DNA of 64,000 bases from an uncultured Alphaproteobacteria bacterium (GTDB lineage Bacteria > Pseudomonadota > Alphaproteobacteria > HIMB59), in the NCBI GenBank assembly GCA_902594145.1, contig CACJLA010000001.1, forward strand, positions 1 through 64,000, written 5' to 3'. The number at the start of each line of letters is the position of its first letter. Positions within the stretch are counted from its first letter, which is position 1. This document shows, piece by piece, positions 45,047 to 52,072 of the stretch. Made by a program: the position numbers and the translations under genes. The notes below the pieces were generated by a model, which did no database searches, was not told the origin of the DNA, and worked only from the letters and a program-made list of their open reading frames with translations.

Positions 45047-46252
45047 ATGTCTAGGGTAGTAAATTTTGGATGTCGGCTAAATAATTTTGAAGGAAAGAAA
45101 ATTGAGGAATTATTATCTAATAATAATGAAAATATAATTGTTATTAATTCATGTGCGGTTACAAATGAAACTGAAAGACAAGTAAGACAAACTATTAGAA
45201 GAATTAAAAAAGAAAATCCTAATAAAAAAATTGTAATGACAGGGTGCGCCGCTCAAATATCACCTGATAAATATTTATCAATGACTGAAGTTGATAAAGT
45301 TATTGATAATATCAGTAAGCTAAAATCAGAAACCTGGATATCTTTGTCTAATGAAGAGTCCCAAATTGATTTTAAAGAGGACATCTTTGATTCACCTCAA
45401 GACATCCGCCCATCTTTAGATACAAACAATCTTAGCATCAGAGAAAGCCTTGTAATTCAACAGGGTTGTAATCATAGATGTACGTTTTGTATTATTCCTT
45501 TTGGAAGGGGTAATAATAGGAGCTTTGATCCTTTTTACTTAATTGATGAAGTTGAAAGAGTTGTCGAGAACGGAGTCAAAGAAATAGTTTTGACAGGAGT
45601 AGATATATCTGACTATGGGAGTGATTTTGAACACCGATATAGCATGAGCAATTTAATTTTAGATATTTTAGATAAAACTAAATTACAGCGTCTACGTCTA
45701 TCTTCAATAGACTGTGTAGAGATTGATAAGCAATTTGATGAAGTATTGAAAGATCAAAGAGTGATGCCTCATCTTCACCTCAGTATTCAATCTGGTGATG
45801 ATATGGTACTTAAAAGAATGAAAAGGAGACATAGCTCAAAAGATGTATTTGAATTCGTTGAGCATTGTAAAAAAATTAGAGAAGATGTTTCATTTGGTGC
45901 AGATATAATCGCTGGATTTCCTACAGAAACAGATGAAATGTTTGACAATACATACAGACTGCTGAAAGAAAATGAAATATCTCACCTTCATATATTTCCT
46001 TTTTCTCCCAAAAATAATACCCCTGCATCAAGAATGCCCCAGGTTTCCAAATTAATTATAAAAAAAAGAGCAAAAAATTTAAGAGAACTAGGTGAATTAA
46101 TTTTAAAAAAAGTAAAATCAAAACTTTTCTTACCAAGAGAGGTTCTTATTGAAGAATTAAATTTAGGATTAGCTGTTGGATATGATCAAAACTATATCAA
46201 ACATAAGGTTCCATTAATTGGAATACCAGTTGGTGAAATTATAAGAATTTAA
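45047..46252 (+). CDS. mtaB: tRNA t6A37 methylthiotransferase MtaB-like
   Basis: Radical-SAM enzyme adding a methylthio group to t6A37 in ANN-decoding tRNAs. 401 residues. N-terminal UPF0004 domain has cluster Cys in NFGCRLNNFEG, INSCAVTNE and MTGCAAQ; the radical-SAM triad is GCNHRCTFCIIPFGRG; SIQSGDDMVLKRMKRRH and GFPTETDEMFDNTY are typical. The C-terminal TRAM domain is short, ending soon after REVLIEE, as in MtaB rather than MiaB. It overlaps ftsY by one base. Confidence 0.93.
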   Translation: MSRVVNFGCRLNNFEGKKIEELLSNNNENIIVINSCAVTNETERQVRQTIRRIKKENPNKKIVMTGCAAQISPDKYLSMTEVDKVIDNISKLKSETWISLSNEESQIDFKEDIFDSPQDIRPSLDTNNLSIRESLVIQQGCNHRCTFCIIPFGRGNNRSFDPFYLIDEVERVVENGVKEIVLTGVDISDYGSDFEHRYSMSNLILDILDKTKLQRLRLSSIDCVEIDKQFDEVLKDQRVMPHLHLSIQSGDDMVLKRMKRRHSSKDVFEFVEHCKKIREDVSFGADIIAGFPTETDEMFDNTYRLLKENEISHLHIFPFSPKNNTPASRMPQVSKLIIKKRAKNLRELGELILKKVKSKLFLPREVLIEELNLGLAVGYDQNYIKHKVPLIGIPVGEIIRI

Positions 46253-47070
46253 TGTTTTTTTTAAAAAAAATTTTTCAAAAAAAATTAAATATTGATGAAA
46301 TAGAAGATCTTTTATTTGAAAATGGTGTTGAACCAAAATTTGCTGAATTAATAATTTCAAAAATAAAAGATAATACATCAAAGGAGGAGGATATTAAAAA
46401 AGTTATTAAAAAAGAGCTACTAACAAAGTTCATAGAAAAAAAATTTGGTGGTTTTTCTCCTCAAAGTAAGAGCTTATATATAATTGCAGGTAATAACGGG
46501 TCAGGAAAAACAACATTCATCGGTAAATTTATAAATCTATTTCAAAAAAACGGCTTAAATCCTGCTGTTATTGCAGCAGATACATTCAGAGCAGCAGCTA
46601 TAGATCAACTCGAACATTTTACCAAAAAATTTGAAGTACCCATACATAAAGGTAATAATATGGAGGACCCATCAGCCGTCATTTTCCAAGGTATTGATAA
46701 AATGAAAGATAATGATGTTGTGATAATTGATACATCTGGAAGACAACACAACAATAAAAATTTAATGGCAGAACTAAAAAAAATTTTAAATATAATTTCA
46801 AAGAAATCTAATCAATTTAATTTAATTAAAACTTTTTTGACTTTGGATGCTAATACCGGACTTGCATCCAAGCATATCATTAAGGGGTTTAGCGAATATA
46901 TAACCTTAGATGGAATTATTTTAAATAAGGTCGACTCTAATGCTAAATATGGGGCTCTTCTTACTATAATAAATGATTTTGACATACCTGTTGTATTTGA
47001 AGGGTACGGTGAAGGAATGAGCGACTTAAGAGAGTTTCAATTTGAAGAATATTTAGATAGACTCATATAA
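46252..47070 (+). CDS. ftsY: SRP receptor FtsY
   Basis: Membrane-associated SRP receptor GTPase. 272 residues, consisting of just the NG domains: a short basic start, N domain to about 75, then G1 AGNNGSGKTTFIGKF (about 78-92), DTFRAAAIDQLEHF, G3 IIDTSGRQHNN and G4 ILNKVDSNAKYGALLT. The acidic A domain of E. coli FtsY is missing, as in many alphaproteobacteria. Several G-motif residues deviate from consensus (NG-S-GKTT, DTSGR, NKVD), though all key Lys/Asp are kept. The first residues MFFLKKIFQKK could act as a membrane-binding helix. Confidence 0.94.
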   Translation: MFFLKKIFQKKLNIDEIEDLLFENGVEPKFAELIISKIKDNTSKEEDIKKVIKKELLTKFIEKKFGGFSPQSKSLYIIAGNNGSGKTTFIGKFINLFQKNGLNPAVIAADTFRAAAIDQLEHFTKKFEVPIHKGNNMEDPSAVIFQGIDKMKDNDVVIIDTSGRQHNNKNLMAELKKILNIISKKSNQFNLIKTFLTLDANTGLASKHIIKGFSEYITLDGIILNKVDSNAKYGALLTIINDFDIPVVFEGYGEGMSDLREFQFEEYLDRLI

Positions 47071-47072
47071 AT

Positions 47073-47609
47073 ATGAAGCAGCTATTTGAATTTTTTCCCT
47101 TGATTATTTTTTTTGCTGTTTACTATAAATCAGATAAAGATCTCTATTTAAGTATAGCTGCTGTAATAGTGGCAACATTTATTTCTCTCATAGCTATCTA
47201 TTTTAAAGAAAGAAAAATTTCTACAATGATGTTAGTAAGTACAGTTATCTTAGTTGTATTTGGTGGCCTGAGTATTTTTCTTAAAAATGAAATATTTTTC
47301 AAAATGAAACCCACAATCATAAATGCACTTTTTGCTATCGTTTTAATTGGAAGTACATTTATTAATAAACCTGTTTTAAAATTGTTATTGAATTCCTCTT
47401 TAAAATTAACTGACGAGGGGTGGGGGTTAATGAACAAAATGTGGTCAAGCTTTTTTTTTCTTTTAGCCATTTTAAATGAAATTGTTTGGCGAACTCAAAC
47501 AACAGATGTTTGGGTTAACTTTAAAGTATTTGGTATTATGGGAATTACTATTGTCTTTACTATAATTCAAATACCCTTTCTAAAAAAACATTTTATAAAT
47601 CAGCCTTAA
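47073..47609 (+). CDS. yciB: Inner membrane septation protein A (YciB/IspZ)
   Basis: Inner-membrane protein of the IspZ family, linked to cell envelope synthesis and septation. 178 residues with five membrane helices. The start KQLFEFFPLIIFFAVYY and the internal DEGWGLMNKMWSSFFFLLAILNEIVWR (a conserved Trp/Asn segment) identify it. Common alphaproteobacterial order ftsY-yciB is conserved. Overlaps convergent pgk by 17 bp. Confidence 0.93.
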   Translation: MKQLFEFFPLIIFFAVYYKSDKDLYLSIAAVIVATFISLIAIYFKERKISTMMLVSTVILVVFGGLSIFLKNEIFFKMKPTIINALFAIVLIGSTFINKPVLKLLLNSSLKLTDEGWGLMNKMWSSFFFLLAILNEIVWRTQTTDVWVNFKVFGIMGITIVFTIIQIPFLKKHFINQP

Positions 47610-48762
47610 GAGCTTCAATTCCTGGTAATTCTTTATCCTCTAGTGCCTCAAGAAAAGCACCTCCAGCAGTTGAGACAAAATAAAAGTCTTCAAATTTTTC
47701 TTTTGCCATATTGATGGCTAAAATTGTATCTCCACCGCCTATAACAACATCAGCTTGAGATTTAGCAAGAAGGTGAGATAGATTAATAGATCCTTTCGAA
47801 AATTTGTGATCTTCAATCATTCCCATGGGGCCATTCCACAAAATAATATCACTTTTTTTAACAAGATTTTCTAAAACAATATGAGAAGAGTCGGCTATAT
47901 CTAAAATTTTAAATTCAGTGTTTTTATCAAGTTCATTGACTAATACACTTTGATCTGAATCGAGCATTACATCAACTGGGAGATGGATTTTACAGCCTGT
48001 TTGTTTTGCAGAGCTGTATATCATTTCAATCATTCGTTCAGCACCCTCTTCAATTAAAGAAGAACTGACATTGAACTTATTGTATTTTAGAAAATTATTA
48101 GCCATTGCTCCTCCTATAAAAATATCTGAGCAAGAAGTCGTTAAAAACAAAAGTGTGTTTATTTTAGTTGAGATTTTTGAACCTCCAATTATAGCTAATT
48201 TTTTCTTTTGAGATTTTCTGATATCATTGATTGCTTTAATTTCTTTTTCAAAATTAAACCCAGGTGTAGATAAAATATTTATAACCATTTGATTTACTGA
48301 TGAATGAAGCCTATGGGATGCAGAGAATGCTTCATTAACATATAAATCTAGATTGTCAGTAAATGATTTACTAAAACTCAAATCATTTTTTATTTCGCCA
48401 TCGAAAAACCTTATATTCTCCAAAAGAGTTACGGTAGACCTATTATGATTGAATTGATTAAGACCATTTTCTAAAAAATTTTCATAGCTTATAAAATTTA
48501 ATTTTAATCCTAAGATTTCCTCAAACTGATCAATTAATTTTGAGAAAGAGTACTTGTCATCGAAGCTTTCTTTTGGTCTTCCAAAATGTGATAGAAGGAG
48601 AATATTGCATTGTTTATTTTTTATAAAATTGATGGTGTCCTTTGCCCTGTCTAATCTTGTTTTGTCAGTTATTTTGAAATTTTTGTCAATAGGCACATTA
48701 AAATCAACTCTGATCCCAACATTATGGATCTTTTCAAAATTGAGATTTTTAAGAGATTTCAT
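47593..48762 (-). CDS. pgk: Phosphoglycerate kinase
   Basis: Glycolytic/gluconeogenic transfer of phosphate between 1,3-bisphosphoglycerate and ADP. 389 residues, normal. Signature VGIRVDFNVPIDKN at about 16-29, LLLSHFGRPKESFDD, LLENIRFFDGE, the hinge FIGGAMANNFLKY, LWNGPMGMIE, and the C-terminal VIGGGDTILAIN and STAGGAFLEAL. Monocistronic, divergent from gcrA. No other glycolytic gene is adjacent. Confidence 0.97.
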   Translation of the reverse strand: MKSLKNLNFEKIHNVGIRVDFNVPIDKNFKITDKTRLDRAKDTINFIKNKQCNILLLSHFGRPKESFDDKYSFSKLIDQFEEILGLKLNFISYENFLENGLNQFNHNRSTVTLLENIRFFDGEIKNDLSFSKSFTDNLDLYVNEAFSASHRLHSSVNQMVINILSTPGFNFEKEIKAINDIRKSQKKKLAIIGGSKISTKINTLLFLTTSCSDIFIGGAMANNFLKYNKFNVSSSLIEEGAERMIEMIYSSAKQTGCKIHLPVDVMLDSDQSVLVNELDKNTEFKILDIADSSHIVLENLVKKSDIILWNGPMGMIEDHKFSKGSINLSHLLAKSQADVVIGGGDTILAINMAKEKFEDFYFVSTAGGAFLEALEDKELPGIEALKADL

Positions 48763-48804
48763 ATTTACTCACATTTTTTTAATCATTTTAGGCTAGATTA
48801 CTAC

Positions 48805-48818
48805 TACTATATATAGTA
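48805..48818. promoter_or_regulatory. 14-bp palindrome in the pgk/gcrA divergent promoter region
   Basis: TACTATATATAGTA is a perfect palindrome lying between the divergent starts of pgk (48762) and gcrA (48864), close to likely -10 sequences (TATAGTATAAG on plus). It may be part of a promoter or an operator; chance is possible in AT-rich DNA. Confidence 0.3.
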
Positions 48819-48863
48819 TAAGATTATTTATATAGGTAACTAAATAGAGTAGGTATATAAAAA

Positions 48864-49334
48864 ATGTCTTGGAATAACCAGAAAGTAGAAGATCTTAAAA
48901 AGCTTTGGAATGAAGGGGTTGCTACAAGCCAGATTGGCGTGCAGCTTGGATTTACTAAAAATGCCGTTATTGGTAAGGCTTTTAGACTGGGCCTTGAGAG
49001 GCGTCAAAACTCCAGAAAAAAATCAAATCTAAATCAACAATTTTCTTCTGTAACCATGTATAGGGAAACCAATAACTCATCTTCTCAAAATACGTTAAGA
49101 AAAGAGCCTGTTCGAAGAAGGGAAAAATTTAGTTTTAAAAAGAGTATTGTTGGCACCGGTAACTTTAAATCTTGTCAATGGCCAATTGGCGATCCACTTG
49201 AAGAGGGATTTCACTATTGTGGATGTCAAAATATTCCCACAAAACCTTATTGTATAGAGCATTACAAGAAAGCTTATATTGTTGACGAGAAATATCTGGA
49301 CAGACTTTTAGATTTCTTACACGAAAAAAATTAA
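48864..49334 (+). CDS. gcrA: Cell cycle regulator GcrA
   Basis: Alphaproteobacterial transcription cofactor that binds sigma70 and methylated GANTC sites to drive cell-cycle genes. 156 residues. The N-terminal SWNNQKVEDLKKLWNEGVAT and IGVQLGFTKNAVIGKAFRLGL form the conserved helix-turn-helix DNA-binding part (residues 1-45). After a Ser/Asn-rich linker, the C-terminal sigma-interacting part includes SCQWPIGDP and FHYCGCQNIPTKPYCIEHY. Full length compared with the family (about 170). Confidence 0.95.
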   Translation: MSWNNQKVEDLKKLWNEGVATSQIGVQLGFTKNAVIGKAFRLGLERRQNSRKKSNLNQQFSSVTMYRETNNSSSQNTLRKEPVRRREKFSFKKSIVGTGNFKSCQWPIGDPLEEGFHYCGCQNIPTKPYCIEHYKKAYIVDEKYLDRLLDFLHEKN

Positions 49335-49347
49335 TATCATTTTTCTT

Positions 49348-49424
49348 TGGCGCGCTTGGCAGGTATCGAACCTGCGACCCCCAGATTAGGAATCTGGTGC
49401 TCTATCCTACTGAGCTACAAGCGC
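49348..49424 (-). tRNA. tRNA-Arg(CCU), CCA encoded
   Basis: On the minus strand: acceptor GCGCTTG with CAAGCGC, D arm GCTC...GAGC, anticodon stem CCAGA/TCTGG around TTCCTAA (anticodon CCT), T arm GCAGG TTCGATA CCTGC, discriminator G at 49351, and genomic CCA at 49350-49348. It reads AGG. It lies between the 3' end of gcrA and recX. Confidence 0.96.
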
Positions 49425-49468
49425 CTTTGTTTATGTACTTCATAATAATAATTCTTAAAATATAAACT

Positions 49469-49957
49469 ATGAAAAAAAAAGCTGAAGACTACCTATATAA
49501 TGAGGCATTAAAATATTTAGGTAAATATCCAGCTACTAAAAAAAAAATTTCTGAAATACTAGAAAAAAAACTCAGAAATAAAAAAACTTATCAAAAGGTT
49601 ATTTTTCCAGAAAATATCTCTAAACAAGAACTAATTGAAAATATCATACAAAGATTAGATGAATTGAAGATTATAAATGAGAGGCACTTTATTGAAACAG
49701 TATTTCATTATTATGAACAATCCTTATTTTCTATCAAAAAAATAAAAAATAAACTCTATCAAAAAGGATTTGAACAAAGCTTAATTGATGAGTATGTCTC
49801 AAAGAAAGTCTCTGAAAATCCAGATTTAGAATTAGATATTTTAAAAAGATTTATAATAAGAAAAAAGCTTTCAAAGCTAGAAACCGATGAATTAAAAAAA
49901 AAGCTTTATCAACAGAGCTTCTCGGATAATTCAATATATAAAGTAATTAGAGATTAG
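49469..49957 (+). CDS. recX: Regulatory protein RecX
   Basis: Modulates RecA filament activity. 162 residues, all-helical, with three RecX repeats: ALKYLGKYPATKKKISEILEKKL, LKIINERHFIETVFHYYEQSLFSI (the conserved RecX core), and the C-terminal repeat around FIIRKKLSKLETDELKKKLYQQ. No recA gene is nearby. The C-terminus ends 1 base from the convergent rpmF. Lys-rich but otherwise typical. Confidence 0.88.
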   Translation: MKKKAEDYLYNEALKYLGKYPATKKKISEILEKKLRNKKTYQKVIFPENISKQELIENIIQRLDELKIINERHFIETVFHYYEQSLFSIKKIKNKLYQKGFEQSLIDEYVSKKVSENPDLELDILKRFIIRKKLSKLETDELKKKLYQQSFSDNSIYKVIRD

Positions 49958-50218
49958 TTATTTAGAAGCTGGTGCTTCAATAGTTTTTGTGGTTTCGTTT
50001 GTGTTGACTGGTGCTTGACCCTCAGCATCTTTTTCTTTTTTGGTTTTTTTAATAATAATTTGCTTTCCTCTGTACATGCCAGTACTGAGGTCAATATGAT
50101 GGGGTCTTCTCAATTCACCTGATTTTTTATCTTCTGCAAAAAGCTGTGTCCCCGCTCTTTGATGAGAGCGTCTCATATTCCTTTTTGAAGGTGTGGTTTT
50201 TCTTTTTGGAACTGCCAT
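49958..50218 (-). CDS. rpmF: Ribosomal protein L32 with C-terminal extension
   Basis: Large-subunit protein. The start is at 50218 ([20 protein letters not shown]), the universal L32 N-terminus; an upstream in-frame ATG at 50281 adds 21 non-homologous residues. 86 residues against about 57-63 in most bacteria: after [20 protein letters not shown] comes a 28-residue charged tail ([16 protein letters not shown] and on). The zinc Cys pairs of some L32 forms are absent, as usual in alphaproteobacteria. Divergent from the FYDLN-acid protein. Confidence 0.95.
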   Translation of the reverse strand: MAVPKRKTTPSKRNMRRSHQRAGTQLFAEDKKSGELRRPHHIDLSTGMYRGKQIIIKKTKKEKDAEGQAPVNTNETTKTIEAPASK

Positions 50219-50282
50219 ATTAGAGCGATAACATAATAAAAATTTGTATAAATTACAATAATAATGTATAAATCTGCCCACA

Positions 50283-50600
50283 ATGCAAGAAGAGCAAATC
50301 GATTTAGGTCACAAAAGAACATGCCCTTGTGGTAGCGTAAAATATTACGATTTTTATCAAGATGTAATAAATTGTCCAGAGTGCGGTAAATCAATAGAGG
50401 CGGTAAATATAGCAAAGCCTAAAAGAGGAAGAAAAGCAGGAATCGCTGTTGCTGCTCCTACAAAAACAGCTAAAGAAAACGATGAATTAAAAGATCTAAT
50501 CGAAGACTCAGAAGAAACTGATACTCAAACTGAAGAAAACTTAGCAGAGGACATCACTATCGATATTCCAACTGATAAAACAGACGAAGAATCTGATTAA
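50283..50600 (+). CDS. FYDLN-acid (TIGR02300) family zinc-ribbon protein
   Basis: Alphaproteobacterial protein of unknown function, 105 residues: an N-terminal zinc-ribbon-like part and an acidic low-complexity tail ([19 protein letters not shown]). The diagnostic region reads [16 protein letters not shown]...[10 protein letters not shown]; family members usually have CPxCG followed by FYDL. Here the first pair is CxC (one residue shorter), while the second CPECG is normal. The family is usually next to tRNA genes or aroA/cmk in related genomes; here it is divergent from rpmF. Role unknown. Confidence 0.85.
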   Translation: MQEEQIDLGHKRTCPCGSVKYYDFYQDVINCPECGKSIEAVNIAKPKRGRKAGIAVAAPTKTAKENDELKDLIEDSEETDTQTEENLAEDITIDIPTDKTDEESD

Positions 50601-50601
50601 T

Positions 50602-51306
50602 TTATCTTTTATTTAAAATTTCTAATATTTTTGTTGATGCTGCCTCAAACTTTAAATTCGAAGATATAGCAAATTCTCTAGTATATCTCTCGAAAGCTAC
50701 CTGAAACATCTGGCGCTCACTATAAGACTGCTCAGTTTGATCATCTTTTCGAAATAAATCACGGACCACCTCTGAGAGAAGTTTTATGTCGCCAGAATTT
50801 ATCTTTTGATCGTACTCTTGTGCCCTTCTACTCCACATCGCCTTTTTAATTTTAGGCTTTTGCTTTAAAACGGAAAGCGTTCTAGTCATAGAGGGTTTAC
50901 TGGTAATATTTCTTAAACCTATTAATTTTGCTTTAGCAAAGGGGACTCTGATTGTTAACTTGTCTTGAAAAAACTGAATTACATATAATTGCTCCTCCAC
51001 CAAATCATATTGGAACTTTTCTATAGTAAGAATCCTCCCTACACCGTGGGTAGGGTAAACAATATTTTCTCCTGCTTTAAATTCTTGTGGGACTATAACT
51101 TTTTTAATCTTAGGAGCTTTTGGGATAACAATTTTTTTGACTACTTTCTTTAATACCTTTTTTGCAACTTTTTTCTTAGGTATTTTTTTTATAGGTTGTT
51201 TTTTTTTGGCAGTTGACTTTTTTTTGACTTCAACTTTTTTTTTAGTTTTAACTTTTGAAGTTTTTTTTGTTATTTTTTTCGTTGTAGCTTTTTTTTTAAC
51301 TGGCAT
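50602..51306 (-). CDS. carD: CarD-family transcription regulator with Lys-rich N-terminal extension
   Basis: RNA polymerase-binding protein that stabilises open promoter complexes (known for CarD/CdnL). 234 residues. Residues 1-72 are almost only Lys/Val/Thr/Ile with many KKK runs, resembling histone-tail DNA binding; the CarD core starts at FKAGENIVYPTHGVGRILTIE (about 77-97), with the RNAP-interaction strands and a helical C-terminal DNA-binding part (MWSRRAQEYDQKINSGD, LSEVVRDLFR). It starts within the fdxA stop region (shared base 51306). Last gene of helicase-terB-fdxA-carD. Confidence 0.93.
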   Translation of the reverse strand: MPVKKKATTKKITKKTSKVKTKKKVEVKKKSTAKKKQPIKKIPKKKVAKKVLKKVVKKIVIPKAPKIKKVIVPQEFKAGENIVYPTHGVGRILTIEKFQYDLVEEQLYVIQFFQDKLTIRVPFAKAKLIGLRNITSKPSMTRTLSVLKQKPKIKKAMWSRRAQEYDQKINSGDIKLLSEVVRDLFRKDDQTEQSYSERQMFQVAFERYTREFAISSNLKFEAASTKILEILNKR

Positions 51307-51638
51307 TAATCAGCTCCCTTTTCATTGAAATGATTTTCAAATTTATTTTCAACCCCTTCCCACTGTTTTGCATCAGCGGGGGTCTCTTTTTTTGTAGTTA
51401 TATTAGGCCAAACTTGTGAATATTTTTCATTTACATCTAACCATTTTGTACCGTCATCCAAGTCATCTGGGATAATCGCTTCAGCTGGGCACTCGGGCTC
51501 ACACACACCACAGTCGATACATTCATCAGGGTTAATAACAAGCATATTTTCACCTTCATAAAAACAATCCACTGGACACACTTCAACACAATCCATGTAT
51601 TTACATTTGATACACTTATCATTAACCAGGTAAGTCAT
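51306..51638 (-). CDS. fdxA: Ferredoxin FdxA (7Fe type)
   Basis: Low-potential electron carrier with [3Fe-4S] and [4Fe-4S] clusters. 110 residues. Cluster Cys in [18 protein letters not shown] (first set, of the form typical for 7Fe FdxA) and [18 protein letters not shown] (second, four Cys). The C-terminal helix region [17 protein letters not shown] is also characteristic. Overlaps terB by 4 bp and carD by 1 bp; fdxA-carD linkage is common in alphaproteobacteria. Confidence 0.96.
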   Translation of the reverse strand: MTYLVNDKCIKCKYMDCVEVCPVDCFYEGENMLVINPDECIDCGVCEPECPAEAIIPDDLDDGTKWLDVNEKYSQVWPNITTKKETPADAKQWEGVENKFENHFNEKGAD

Positions 51639-52072
51639 AGACTGTCTTTTACTCTATTTCGGATTAATATAAAATCCTTATCTTCTAGACCAAGCAACGT
51701 TGATATTTTTCTAGCAGTGGAAACCTCTAACTGGTCTTCTTTACCATCAACCATTAATACTTGCCAACAAATTAAAATCACATCCATTCTTTGTTCATAA
51801 GTTAAAGATGTTTTAAGCCTGTAAGAGAACTGTGATAAATCGGTGTTAAAATGTTGTTGATCAGCAAGTTTATTAAATTGCTCCTTGTTATTTAAAGTTG
51901 GAATTTTAAAATAATATTCAACTAATTCAGAAGCTAAATTAATTTCTTGTTCTGTAATTTCATGGTCTGCAATGATAATTTCGTAAATTAAGTTATATAA
52001 ATCAGACTCAAAAGAATGGTCCTCATTTATATCCTCTTTTTCATTAAAAGATTGGAAGAATTTACTTAGCAT
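51635..52072 (-). CDS. TerB-like helical protein
   Basis: 145 residues, all-helical. The pattern [20 protein letters not shown] with acidic residues and a second half [19 protein letters not shown] matches the TerB/DUF533 fold, whose two Asp-rich helix pairs can bind metal (here [10 protein letters not shown] and [10 protein letters not shown]). Function within the operon is unknown. The gene overlaps the helicase end by 11 bp and fdxA by 4 bp. In related genomes I recall a small S4 RNA-binding protein between this helicase and fdxA; here TerB occupies that spot. Confidence 0.8.
   Translation of the reverse strand: MLSKFFQSFNEKEDINEDHSFESDLYNLIYEIIIADHEITEQEINLASELVEYYFKIPTLNNKEQFNKLADQQHFNTDLSQFSYRLKTSLTYEQRMDVILICWQVLMVDGKEDQLEVSTARKISTLLGLEDKDFILIRNRVKDSL

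Noticed and set aside
50219..50281. Upstream start for rpmF
   Set aside because: Universal L32 N-terminus MAVPKRKT begins at 50218; the added residues have no match.
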